A stretch of 64,000 nt of DNA, taken from the NCBI RefSeq assembly GCF_018613725.1, contig NZ_JAGGPS010000026.1, forward strand, positions 232,305-296,304. The letters run 5' to 3'. Positions 56,716 through 64,000 of this stretch are shown one piece after another. The first letter of the stretch is position 1. Every line of letters starts with the position of its first letter. The notes beneath the pieces are model-generated. The model was not told where the DNA came from and ran no database searches. It saw only the letters and a program-made list of their open reading frames with translations. The translations under genes and the position numbers were made by a program. The DNA is from Hymenobacter sp. ISL-91 (GTDB lineage Bacteria; Bacteroidota; Bacteroidia; Cytophagales; Hymenobacteraceae).

Positions 56716-56811
56716 ACGTCATTCAGAGCGTAGCGAAGAATCTCGCGTGCTGACATTGGGTTACTTCGCACCGTCAGCACGCGAGATTCTTCGTTACGCT
56801 ACGAATGACAT
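56716..56811. repeat. Dispersed GTCATTCAGAGCG palindrome
   Basis: ACGTCATTCAGAGCGTAGCG AAGAATCTCGCGTGCTGAC and GTCAGCACGCGAGATTCTTC GTTACGCTACGAATGACA; loop of about 18 nt. The sequence is a divergent relative of the repeat at 59774 (GTCATCCTGAGCGCAGCGAAG). Confidence 0.8.
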
Positions 56812-56850
56812 TTTTCTAATCTCTCAGTTCCCAGTTAACTCAGATACCTA

Positions 56851-57570
56851 ATGAAACTTGACGTATTGGCTCTTGGGGCCCACCCCGATGATGTGGAAAT
56901 GTCGTGCGCCGGCACGCTGCTGGCAGCAGCAGCGGCGGGCAAAACCATTGGCATCATCGACTTCACCCGCGGCGAGCTAGGCACCCGCGGCACGCCCCAG
57001 ACCCGGGCCGAGGAATCGGCACGGGCCACGACCATCCTGGGCCTTGATGTACGCGAGAACCTGGGCATGGCCGACGGCTTCTTCCGCAACGACCGGGAGC
57101 ACCAGCTGGTACTTATTGCCGCTTTGCGCCGCTACCAGCCCGATGTGGTGTTGTGCAACGCCATCCACGACCGGCACCCCGACCATGGCCGCGCCGCCCA
57201 ATTGGCCACCGAAGCCTGTTTCCTGAGTGGCCTGCGCATGATTGAAACGCTGGGCGAAGACGGCCAGCCCCAGGCTCCCTGGCGCCCCCGCGTGGTGTAC
57301 CACTACATCCAGGACCGCCAGATTTCCCCCGATTTTGTAGTAGACATTACGGACTACTGGCCCAAGAAGTGGGAGTCCATCCAGGCCTACAAAACCCAGT
57401 TCCACGACCCCAACAGCCAGGAGCCGGCCACCTACCTCTCCACGCCGGCCTTCAGCGACTTTATGGAAGCCCGGGCCCGCGAGTTCGGCCACCTCATTGG
57501 TACTGAGTACGGTGAAGGCTTCACCCGCGAGCGGCCTATTGGCGTGCGCGAGGTCACGGAACTGATTTAG
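56851..57570 (+). CDS. bshB1: Bacillithiol biosynthesis deacetylase
   Basis: Zinc deacetylase that removes acetate from GlcNAc-malate in bacillithiol synthesis; 239 residues, LmbE fold. Motifs: LALGAHPDDVEMSCAGTLLA (metal His11, Asp14), TRGELGTRGTPQTRAEE and the later HDRHPDHGRAAQL. The RGELGTRG signature is typical of the BshB1 group. The other bsh genes are not here. Convention: BshB1 assignment is from sequence similarity only. Confidence 0.92.
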   Translation: MKLDVLALGAHPDDVEMSCAGTLLAAAAAGKTIGIIDFTRGELGTRGTPQTRAEESARATTILGLDVRENLGMADGFFRNDREHQLVLIAALRRYQPDVVLCNAIHDRHPDHGRAAQLATEACFLSGLRMIETLGEDGQPQAPWRPRVVYHYIQDRQISPDFVVDITDYWPKKWESIQAYKTQFHDPNSQEPATYLSTPAFSDFMEARAREFGHLIGTEYGEGFTRERPIGVREVTELI

Positions 57571-57597
57571 CCTCTATAGGTATTGCTGGCCTACTGT

Positions 57598-58107
57598 ATG
57601 GGGGAGCTTACAATCTTATCACAATTCTTGTTGATGTATCCGCCTCTATTACTGTATTCGACTGCTAGAAGCATCAGTGATAGTAACATCGTCTGGATAC
57701 TAGCTTTTGTCCTCTGGATACCACAAATACTCGCAATTAACTACATTCTTAAAAAGAGAAAGAAAGCACGACCAAACCTTATCAGGGAAATGGTGCAAGT
57801 GTTAGCGCCCCTTGGCTTATCTATAATAGGTGTCTTCTCTGGTGGGGGCATCCTGGTGTTAATAGCAGCAATGTATGTGGACGTAGAATGGGGCCTTTGG
57901 CTACTAAGTCTCGCGTTACCAACTCTCTTAGGGTTACCCTTTGTAGTGGTTTCAAACCGACTATACTGGAAGTCTTTGGGAGAACCTGCACCACCCTTTT
58001 TGTCGTCTACGAACCCATTAAAGGACCCCGTATTTCACTGGGTTATCTTGCTCATCATCCTCGGACTGATAGCAAAGACAGTAGTTGATCTATTAACTGG
58101 TAGATAA
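57598..58107 (+). CDS. AT-rich membrane protein of unknown function
   Basis: A 169-residue protein from the ATG at 57598. Four hydrophobic segments: about residues 10-25, 32-50, 72-95 and 97-118, with a fifth near the C-terminus (WVILLIILGLIAKTVVDLL). The loop after the second is strongly basic (KKRKKARP). Codons TTA, CTA and AGA and an overall lower GC than the neighbours suggest acquired DNA. No family recognised. It starts 27 nt after bshB1. Confidence 0.6.
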   Translation: MGELTILSQFLLMYPPLLLYSTARSISDSNIVWILAFVLWIPQILAINYILKKRKKARPNLIREMVQVLAPLGLSIIGVFSGGGILVLIAAMYVDVEWGLWLLSLALPTLLGLPFVVVSNRLYWKSLGEPAPPFLSSTNPLKDPVFHWVILLIILGLIAKTVVDLLTGR

Positions 58108-58231
58108 GCTATTCTCCAATACCAGCCAACACCCTACACCAGACTTTACCAAAGATAGGTTTTCAGGCATATTTACCGCCGCGCTTGTAAGCTACCCCAT
58201 ACAGCAGGTCAGCCATACCTATAAAAGCCCT
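58108..58231. other. Intergenic region, no element seen
   Basis: About 120 bp between convergent genes, AT-richer at its left end. No hairpin or repeat was found. Confidence 0.4.
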
Positions 58232-59746
58232 CTACCGCACGCCCAACCGGTTCCGCTTCCAGGCCGAGCCGGTAGCGGGTGTAGCTTCCGAGGTGGCGGC
58301 TGTGGTAGCGCCGGGCTTCTTTTCGGTTAGCAGCATGGCGGCCAGCGCGGCGGCTACCTGGGCAGTGGCTTCATCGGGAGCGGCGGGTTGCAGGGCGTCG
58401 GCCGGGAAATGGTCGCGGATGAAGTTGGTGTCGAAGTGGCCGCTCACGAAGGCGGGGTGGTTGAGCACGTAAGTTCCGAAGGCCAGCGTGGTCTGGATGC
58501 CGGTAATCTGGTACTCTTCGATGGCGCGCAGCATGCGGGCAATAGCCTCCTCGCGGGTGGCGCCGTGCACCACCAGCTTGGCAATCATGGGGTCGTAGTA
58601 AATCGGGATGTCCATGCCCTGCTCGAAGCCGTCATCCACGCGCACACCGGGGCCCTGAGGGCGCACGTAGGTGGTGAGGGTGCCGATGTCGGGCAGGAAG
58701 TTGTTCTGCGGGTCTTCGGCGTACACGCGTAGCTCCAGCGAATGGCCGGTAATTGTGAGGTCTTCCTGCGAGAAGGGCAGGGGCTGGCCCTCGGCCACCC
58801 GAATTTGCTCCTTTACCAGGTCGAGGCCCGTGATTTGCTCGGTTACCGGGTGCTCCACCTGCAGGCGGGTGTTCATCTCGAGGAAGTAGAAGTTGTGCTT
58901 GTCGTCGAGCAGAAACTCCACGGTGCCAGCGCCGGCGTAGTTGCAGGCGCGGGCCACGTCGACGGCGCAGCGGCCCATTTCGGCCCGCAGCTCGGGCGTA
59001 AGCACCGAAGAGGGCGCTTCCTCAATCACCTTCTGGTGGCGGCGCTGAATGCTACACTCGCGCTCGAACAGGTGCACGATGTTGCCGTGCTCGTCGCCGA
59101 GTACCTGAATTTCGATGTGGCGCGGCCCGGTCACGAACTTCTCGATGAACACGGCCCCGTCGCCGAAGGCCGATACGGCCTCGTTGATGGCCAGCTGCAT
59201 CTGCTCCTCGAACTCGCTCTCTGAGTTGACGAGGCGCATGCCTTTGCCGCCTCCGCCGGCCGAGGCCTTAATCAGAATCGGGAAACCTACCTCGCTGGCA
59301 ATGCGCTTGGCTTCTTCTACATCAGAAATAGCCTCGGCCGTGCCAGGCACCAACGGAATATTATAGGCCTGCACGGCCTGCTTGGCCGAGAGCTTGTCGC
59401 CCATGATGGTCATGGCCTCGGGCGAAGGGCCCACAAAAATCAGCCCCGCTTCCTTCACCTGGCGGGCAAAGTCGGCATTCTCGCTCAGGAAGCCGTAGCC
59501 CGGGTGAATGGCATCGACGCCCAGCTCGCGGCAGACTTCCAGGATTTTGTCGCCGCGCAGGTAGCTGTCTTTGCTGGCGGGCGGGCCCACGCACACGGCC
59601 TCGTCGGCGTAGCGTACGTGCAGGGCGTTGCGGTCGGCCTCCGAGAAGATGGCCACGGTTTGGATGCCCAGTTCCTTGGCCGAGCGCAGCACGCGCAGCG
59701 CAATTTCGCCACGGTTGGCTACGAGAAGCTTCTTGATTTTCGTCAT
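58232..59746 (-). CDS. accC: Biotin carboxylase (acetyl-CoA carboxylase subunit)
   Basis: Carboxylates the biotin on AccB in the first step of fatty-acid synthesis; 504 residues. The start at 59746 (MTKIKKLLVANRGEIALRVL) is the family start. ATP-grasp motifs: KASAGGGGKGMRLV, FLEMNTRLQVEHPVTE, and the conserved EMNTRLQ. The C-terminus carries about 50 extra Ala/Thr-rich residues, absent in the E. coli enzyme. accB is not adjacent. Confidence 0.95.
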   Translation of the reverse strand: MTKIKKLLVANRGEIALRVLRSAKELGIQTVAIFSEADRNALHVRYADEAVCVGPPASKDSYLRGDKILEVCRELGVDAIHPGYGFLSENADFARQVKEAGLIFVGPSPEAMTIMGDKLSAKQAVQAYNIPLVPGTAEAISDVEEAKRIASEVGFPILIKASAGGGGKGMRLVNSESEFEEQMQLAINEAVSAFGDGAVFIEKFVTGPRHIEIQVLGDEHGNIVHLFERECSIQRRHQKVIEEAPSSVLTPELRAEMGRCAVDVARACNYAGAGTVEFLLDDKHNFYFLEMNTRLQVEHPVTEQITGLDLVKEQIRVAEGQPLPFSQEDLTITGHSLELRVYAEDPQNNFLPDIGTLTTYVRPQGPGVRVDDGFEQGMDIPIYYDPMIAKLVVHGATREEAIARMLRAIEEYQITGIQTTLAFGTYVLNHPAFVSGHFDTNFIRDHFPADALQPAAPDEATAQVAAALAAMLLTEKKPGATTAATSEATPATGSAWKRNRLGVR

Positions 59747-59773
59747 GAGGTGGGAGGGGTGGGGCGTGGAAAT

Positions 59774-59876
59774 AGCTGTCATCCTGAGCGCAGCGAAGGA
59801 CCTTATCCCACTGGAATGATAAGGGTAGAATTCGCTCTTAACTGAAAAAGTCCTTCGCTGCGCTCAGGATGACAGG
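59774..59876. repeat. Dispersed GTCATCCTGAGCGCAGCG palindrome
   Basis: AGCTGTCATCCTGAGCGCAG CGAAGGAC and GTCCTTCG CTGCGCTCAGGATGACAG; the inner part (CTTATC...GATAAG) forms a second stem. Same superfamily as 56716-56811. Confidence 0.85.
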
Positions 59877-59964
59877 CTGTTTTTGGCAAATGAGGCCGTT
59901 CTGATACCCAAAGAAACGACCTTCCGGGCGCACCAAAAAACGGGTAGCGCGAATTCCATTAGCG

Positions 59965-59995
59965 TTGGATACCTTGTGGCGAAGGGTTACCTTTG
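59965..59995 (+). promoter_or_regulatory. Promoter of the alpha-oxoamine synthase gene
   Basis: TTG (59965-59967), a 20-nt spacer and a perfect TACCTTTG (59988-59995). It falls inside the longest possible reading frame and so excludes the ATG-like start at 59965; the gene then starts at GTG 60082. Confidence 0.75.
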
Positions 59996-60081
59996 CGGAT
60001 TGCCATAACTTTGCACATATTCCGGCGGTTAAGGTCGCAATCAACCCCGTCGATTCCATTTCACATTCAACCCGTTCCCTC

Positions 60082-61332
60082 GTGGATCTATTTGAAAAGA
60101 TTGCCGCCAACCGCGGCCCGCTGGGCTCCCACTCGCATTATGCACACGGTTATTTCGCTTTTCCTAAGCTGGAAGGTGAAATCAAGCCCCGCATGATTTT
60201 CCGCGGTAAGGAGGTACTAACCTGGAGCCTGAACAACTACCTGGGCCTGGCCAACCACCCCGAGGTACGCCGCGCCGATGCTGAGGCATCCGCCGAATTC
60301 GGGATGGCTCTGCCCATGGGGGCGCGCATGATGTCGGGCAACTCCAACCTGCACGAGCAGCTGGAGAACGAGCTGGCCGAGTTCGTTGGTAAGCCCGATT
60401 GCATGCTCCTGAACTTCGGCTACCAGGGCGTAGTGTCGATTATTGATGCCATGGTGGGCCGCCACGATGTGATTGTGTACGACGCCGAATCGCACGCCTG
60501 CATCATTGATGGCGTGCGCCTGCATGCGGGCAAGCGCTTTGTGTACGTGCACAACGACATGGCCAGCCTCGAAAAGCAGCTGGAGCGCGCCCAGCGCATC
60601 ATCGACCAGACCGGCGGCGGCATTCTCGTTATCACCGAGGGCGTATTTGGTATGTCGGGCAACCAGGGCGACCTGCGCGGGGTGCTCAAAATGAAGGAGA
60701 AATTCCAGTTCCGTCTGTTCGTTGATGATGCCCACGGCTTCGGCACGATGGGCGCTACGGGCGCTGGAACGGGCGAAGAACAGGGCGTGCAGGACGGCAT
60801 CGACCTTTATTTTTCGACCTTCGCTAAGAGCATGGCCAGCATTGGCGCGTTTGTAGCGGGCCCCGAGAACGTAATTGAATATTTGCGCTACAACATGCGT
60901 AGCCAGATTTTCGCCAAAAGCCTGCCCATGCCGCTGGTAGTGGGGGCGCTGAAGCGCCTGGAGCTGCTACGCACCAAGCCTGAGCTGAAGGATAACCTCT
61001 GGACCATTGTTCGGGCCCTGCAAACCGGTCTGCGCGAAAAAGGCTTCAACCTGGGCACTACTTCTTCGCCCGTAACCCCCGTGATGCTGGCTGGCCAGAT
61101 TGGCGATGCGGTGCAGATAACCTTCGATTTACGCGAGAATTACGGCATTTTCTGCTCTATCGTGGTATATCCAGTGGTGCCCAAAGACGTCATCATGCTG
61201 CGCCTCATTCCAACGGCCGTGCACACACTCGACGACGTGGAGCAGACAATTAAAGCCTTTGAAATTGTGCAGGAAAAGCTCGCAAAAGGGCTTTATTCCA
61301 AAACGGAAGCGCCTGTCTGGCTGACAGAGTAG
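60082..61332 (+). CDS. Alpha-oxoamine synthase, probable serine palmitoyltransferase
   Basis: A PLP enzyme of 416 residues (GTG start). Motifs: SLNNYLGLANHPEV, ESHACIIDGVRLHAGKR, DDAHGFGTMGATGAGTGE (PLP ring Asp and His), TFAKSMASIGAFVAGP (Schiff-base Lys), and RSQIFAKSLPMPL. Family members condense an amino acid with an acyl-CoA. In Bacteroidota the copy of this length is usually serine palmitoyltransferase of sphingolipid synthesis, and that is my best guess; 8-amino-7-oxononanoate synthase and glycine C-acetyltransferase are alternatives. Regulated by its own strong promoter. Confidence 0.8.
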   Translation: MDLFEKIAANRGPLGSHSHYAHGYFAFPKLEGEIKPRMIFRGKEVLTWSLNNYLGLANHPEVRRADAEASAEFGMALPMGARMMSGNSNLHEQLENELAEFVGKPDCMLLNFGYQGVVSIIDAMVGRHDVIVYDAESHACIIDGVRLHAGKRFVYVHNDMASLEKQLERAQRIIDQTGGGILVITEGVFGMSGNQGDLRGVLKMKEKFQFRLFVDDAHGFGTMGATGAGTGEEQGVQDGIDLYFSTFAKSMASIGAFVAGPENVIEYLRYNMRSQIFAKSLPMPLVVGALKRLELLRTKPELKDNLWTIVRALQTGLREKGFNLGTTSSPVTPVMLAGQIGDAVQITFDLRENYGIFCSIVVYPVVPKDVIMLRLIPTAVHTLDDVEQTIKAFEIVQEKLAKGLYSKTEAPVWLTE

Positions 61333-61351
61333 CTTCGCCCCGCCTAAATGC

Positions 61352-61384
61352 AAAAGCCAGCTTCTGCCCCGGAAGCTGGCTTTT
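61352..61384 (+). terminator. Terminator
   Basis: AAAAGCCAGCTTC and GGAAGCTGGCTTTT around TGCCCC. Confidence 0.92.
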
Positions 61385-61501
61385 ATGTTTTGTACTTTAT
61401 AAAGAGGCGTCTGTTGCTCTTCGGAGGCGGATGGGAGGGCGATTAGACTAAAAACGCCTTCATAGGGCCGTTATGGGGGTTTAAGAAAAAAACTTTGCAA
61501 G

Positions 61502-61531
61502 TTGCTTGTATTTGAAATCCCTGTATATTGG
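61502..61531 (+). promoter_or_regulatory. Promoter of the H1-like gene
   Basis: TTG (61502-61504), 19-nt spacer and TATATTGG (61524-61531) with one mismatch to TAnnTTTG. Confidence 0.6.
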
Positions 61532-61572
61532 GACCGAATCTTTTCTCTTCCACACCACATACCCCCTCCCCA

Positions 61573-61827
61573 ATGAGCAATTTTAGCAAACTGAAGGACC
61601 TCGTAATGTCGCTCGAAGGTGACTTCGAGAAGTTCTACGACAAGCAGAACTCGGCCGCTGGTACCCGCGTGCGTAAAGGCATGCAGGAGCTGAAGAACAT
61701 GGCCCAGGAAATCCGCACCGAGGTGCAGAACAAGAAGAACGATGCTCCTGCTGCTCCGGCTGCTGCCAAAAAGGCTGCTCCGGCCGCCGGTGCCGCCAAG
61801 AAGGCTGCTCCTGCCAAGAAGAAGTAA
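61573..61827 (+). CDS. Histone H1-like DNA-binding protein
   Basis: An 84-residue basic protein from the ATG at 61573. The N-terminal part (FSKLKDLVMSLEGDFEKFYD) is helical, then a Lys/Ala/Pro tail with repeats (KKAAPAAGAAKKAAPAKKK) resembles the tail of eukaryotic H1 and of the chlamydial Hc1 group. Small proteins of this kind are abundant nucleoid components in Bacteroidota. Followed by a strong terminator. Confidence 0.88.
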   Translation: MSNFSKLKDLVMSLEGDFEKFYDKQNSAAGTRVRKGMQELKNMAQEIRTEVQNKKNDAPAAPAAAKKAAPAAGAAKKAAPAKKK

Positions 61828-61862
61828 GTAGCCTGGCCGCTCTGCGGCCGCTGGTATACGCA

Positions 61863-61898
61863 AAGAGGCCCCGCCGAATTTCGGCGGGGCCTCTTTTT
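61863..61898 (+). terminator. Terminator
   Basis: AAGAGGCCCCGCCGAA and TTCGGCGGGGCCTCTTTTTT. Also in position for the convergent tyrS. Confidence 0.93.
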
Positions 61899-61983
61899 TG
61901 TGCTTCGAGCTTTGAGGATAGTACGTAGGTCCTTCCTATAGAAACGACCTACGCACTATTCTCAAAGCACCAGACGCTAAAGT

Positions 61984-63306
61984 CTACACCAGCTTCAGCA
62001 GGAAGTAGTTCTTTTTGCCTTTCTGGGCCACGATGTATTGATTCAGCAGCGGCGTTACGTCGGTGGCCAGCTGCTCGGGGTTGGCTTTTTCGCGGTTCAG
62101 GCTCACGCCGCCGGCCTGCATCATCTTACGGGCCTCGCCTTTGGAGGGGAAGATGACGCCGCCGGTAGCCTCGCTCAGCAGGCTGACGACGTTCATATCG
62201 GCCAGCGCGGTGCGGGGCACTTCTACCCGGGGCACACCGGCAAACACGTCGAGCAGGGTGGCCTCATCGAGCGAGGCCAGCTCGCCACCGCCGAACAACA
62301 CCTGCGAGGCCGCCAGGGAGGCTTCGTAGGCCGCTTGGCCGTGTACGCGGGTGGTTACCTGCTCGGCCAGGGCCTTCTGCAGAATGCGCTTGTGCGGAGC
62401 CTCGGCGTGCTCGGCTTCGAGGGCCTCAATTTCAGGCTGGGTCAGCAGCGTGAAGACGCGGATGAGGCGGGGTACATCGGCGTCGGCGGCGTTGAGGAAG
62501 AACTGGTAGAACTGGTAGGGGCTGGTCAGCGAAGCGTCGAGCCAGACGGTGCCGGTTTCGCTCTTGCCATACTTGGTGCCGTCGGCCTTGGTGATGAGCT
62601 GGCCGGTGAGGGCGTAGGCTTTAGCGGGCTGCTGCGCGCCTTCTTCCAGCTCGGCGGTGCCCATACGGCGGATGAGCTCGGTGCCGGTCGTGATGTTGCC
62701 CCACTGGTCGGAGGCGCCCATTTGCAGGGTGCAGCCGTAGGTGCGGAACAGGTGCACGAAATCGTAGCCCTGCAGTAGCTGGTAGCTGAATTCGGTGTAG
62801 CTCAGGCCCTCGGCACCCGAGTTTTCGTCGCCACTGATGCGGCGCTTCACCGAATCCTTGGCCATCATGTAGTTTACCGTCAGGTGCTTGCCCACTTCGC
62901 GCAGGAAACCCAGGAAGCCGAAGTCCTTGAACCAGTCGTAGTTGTTGACGACCAGCGCGCCGGTGGGCGAATCGTCGAACACCAGAAACTTCTCCAGCTG
63001 GGCCCGAATACCGGCCTGGTTGCGGCGCAGGGCCTCCTCATCGAGCAGGTTGCGCTCGGCCGATTTGCCCGAGGGGTCGCCAATCATGCCGGTGGCGCCG
63101 CCCACCAGGGCTACTGGGCGGTGGCCGGCGCGCTGCAGGTGCACGAGCAGCATAATGGTGGCCAGGTTGCCGATGTGCAGCGAGGGCGCGGTGGGGTCGA
63201 AGCCGATGTAGCCGCTGATGGGCGCATTCTGGCGCAGGTGCTCGTCGGTGCCGGGCATCATGTCGTGAAACATGCCGCGCCAGCGCAGTTCGTCAATCAG
63301 GTCCAT
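61984..63306 (-). CDS. tyrS: Tyrosyl-tRNA synthetase
   Basis: Charges tRNA-Tyr; 440 residues from the ATG at 63306 ([20 protein letters not shown]). The HIGH motif is SLHIGNLA, the KMSKS loop is TKYGKSE, and the tyrosine site includes [16 protein letters not shown]-terminal S4 domain ([15 protein letters not shown]) binds RNA. The frame continues upstream of 63306 without function. Confidence 0.96.
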   Translation of the reverse strand: MDLIDELRWRGMFHDMMPGTDEHLRQNAPISGYIGFDPTAPSLHIGNLATIMLLVHLQRAGHRPVALVGGATGMIGDPSGKSAERNLLDEEALRRNQAGIRAQLEKFLVFDDSPTGALVVNNYDWFKDFGFLGFLREVGKHLTVNYMMAKDSVKRRISGDENSGAEGLSYTEFSYQLLQGYDFVHLFRTYGCTLQMGASDQWGNITTGTELIRRMGTAELEEGAQQPAKAYALTGQLITKADGTKYGKSETGTVWLDASLTSPYQFYQFFLNAADADVPRLIRVFTLLTQPEIEALEAEHAEAPHKRILQKALAEQVTTRVHGQAAYEASLAASQVLFGGGELASLDEATLLDVFAGVPRVEVPRTALADMNVVSLLSEATGGVIFPSKGEARKMMQAGGVSLNREKANPEQLATDVTPLLNQYIVAQKGKKNYFLLKLV

Positions 63307-63311
63307 GGAGG

Positions 63312-63344
63312 GAGTTGTCAGGAGTTGGTTGTCAGTTGTCAGGC
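63312..63344. repeat. Left arm of a long inverted repeat (TTGTCAGTTGTCAGG units)
   Basis: GAGTTGTCAGGAGTTGGTTG then TCAGTTGTCAGGC. Its complement, with only small changes, is at 63467-63499, so the tyrS-holA intergenic region has an inverted repeat of 33 bp arms around 122 bp. The units TGACAACTGACAAC are low-complexity and recall the tracts at 23886 and 33147. Confidence 0.75.
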
Positions 63345-63399
63345 AGGTAAAACCGCGCCGGGGCGGGGTGCCCGCGGTGCGAAGTTCCGGCGCAGGGCA

Positions 63400-63427
63400 C
63401 AAAGGTAGCGGCTCGGCGGTACCTTTG
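63400..63427. promoter_or_regulatory. Face-to-face -7 boxes for tyrS and holA
   Basis: CAAAGGTA (63400-63407; TACCTTTG on the minus strand) and TACCTTTG (63420-63427, plus strand) are exact consensus boxes on opposite strands, 12 bp apart. Each lies 76-94 nt from its gene start. Clear -33 TTG elements are not seen. Confidence 0.6.
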
Positions 63428-63466
63428 TTACGACTGGCGGGCGGGCTTTCGGAAGTGCACGCAGGA

Positions 63467-63499
63467 GCCTGACAACTGACAACAACCAACTGACAACTC
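63467..63499. repeat. Right arm of the long inverted repeat
   Basis: GCCTGACAACTGACAACAAC then CAACTGACAACTC. It ends 3 nt before the holA start. Confidence 0.75.
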
Positions 63500-63502
63500 T
63501 TT

Positions 63503-64000
63503 ATGCCTGTTTTCACGCCCGACGAAATCCTGGCGCAGCTTAAGCAGCGGCAGTTTGCGCCCGTGTACTTCCTGCAGGGCGAGGAGCCGTACTACATCGA
63601 TCTGGTGGCCGATCTGCTCGAAAAGCACGTGCTGCCCGAGGCTGATAAGGGCTTCAACCAGGTGGTACTCTATGGCAAGGATACCGATGTGGCCGGCATT
63701 CTGGGCCAGGCCAAGCGCTACCCGATGATGGCTGAGCGCTCGGTGGTCATTGTGAAAGAGGCGCAGGCCGTGGCCGATCTGGAAAGCGAGAAAGCCTGGC
63801 CGTTTCTGGAAGCCTACCTCAAAAACCCGCTGCAAAGCACCGTGCTGGTGTTCTGCTACAAGCACAAAACCCTCGACGCCCGCAAAAAACTGGGCAAGCT
63901 GCTGGCCGGCGACAAGAAAACGGCCGCCCCGGCCGGCACCGTGCTGCTGACCAGCAAAAAGCTGTACGACAACCAGGTAGCGCCCTGGCTCAGCCAGTAC
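63503..64000 (+). CDS. holA: DNA polymerase III delta subunit, 5' part
   Basis: Clamp-loader subunit delta; 166 codons are in the window and the frame is open at the end. The start ATG at 63503 gives [20 protein letters not shown], then [20 protein letters not shown], the [20 protein letters not shown] and [11 protein letters not shown] region, typical of HolA N-terminal domain. Divergent from tyrS. Confidence 0.85.
   Translation, partial: MPVFTPDEILAQLKQRQFAPVYFLQGEEPYYIDLVADLLEKHVLPEADKGFNQVVLYGKDTDVAGILGQAKRYPMMAERSVVIVKEAQAVADLESEKAWPFLEAYLKNPLQSTVLVFCYKHKTLDARKKLGKLLAGDKKTAAPAGTVLLTSKKLYDNQVAPWLSQY

Overview
The window is a stretch of chromosome from a GC-rich member of the Bacteroidota, most like Hymenobacter and its relatives (Cytophagales). 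This rests on several signs: an aminopeptidase with a type IX secretion (T9SS) sorting domain, a short primary sigma factor of the Bacteroidota type, Bacteroidota promoter boxes (TTG, about 19-21 nt, then TAnnTTTG), Shine-Dalgarno sequences absent from almost all genes, many small lipoproteins and signal-peptide proteins of Bacteroidota families (DUF4920, DUF2147), bacillithiol and probable sphingolipid genes, and a histone H1-like protein. No prophage, plasmid, transposase or CRISPR array is visible.

Layout. 0-5 kb: OmpA lipoprotein, exported subtilase and unknown secreted proteins. 5-11 kb: M23 peptidase, HMG-CoA lyase, a broken small gene, LutA-like protein, dapA, an exported polysaccharide deacetylase and an exported rhodanese. 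11-20 kb: ligA, DUF4920 and TapB-like exported proteins, a frameshifted gene, a cytochrome oxidase subunit III, a T9SS M1 aminopeptidase and DUF2147. 20.7-21.1 kb: a gene-free but highly structured segment with one 23-codon ORF carrying a perfect Shine-Dalgarno. 21-31 kb: NlpC/P60, M61 and M48 peptidases, App1-type phosphatase, topoisomerase IB, and two divergent paralogous lipoproteins with a kinase-like motif. 31-41.5 kb: a DnaQ-like/GIY-YIG fusion, DUF2383 protein, AI-2E family permease, then parE and parC separated by an accessory PD-(D/E)XK + PIN gene pair. 41.6-48 kb: two TPR genes and the translation cluster thrS-infC-rpmI-rplT, with an ATA start on infC. 48-57 kb: tRNA-Met(CAT), START-like protein, LptF/G permease, rpsO, pnp, primary sigma factor, trxB, M23/LysM peptidase. 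57-64 kb: bshB1, an AT-rich membrane gene, accC, an alpha-oxoamine synthase (probable serine palmitoyltransferase), H1-like protein, tyrS and the start of holA.

The genes are mostly housekeeping in short or single-gene units separated by strong hairpin terminators. What is unusual lies between them: at least three families of dispersed palindromic repeats, several self-complementary low-complexity tracts, the parE/parC insertion, the structured segment at 20.8-21.1 kb, and two genes interrupted by a stop or a frameshift. Start sites were moved from the longest ORF to the codon that fits the signal peptide, promoter or family length; where this is uncertain the entry says so.
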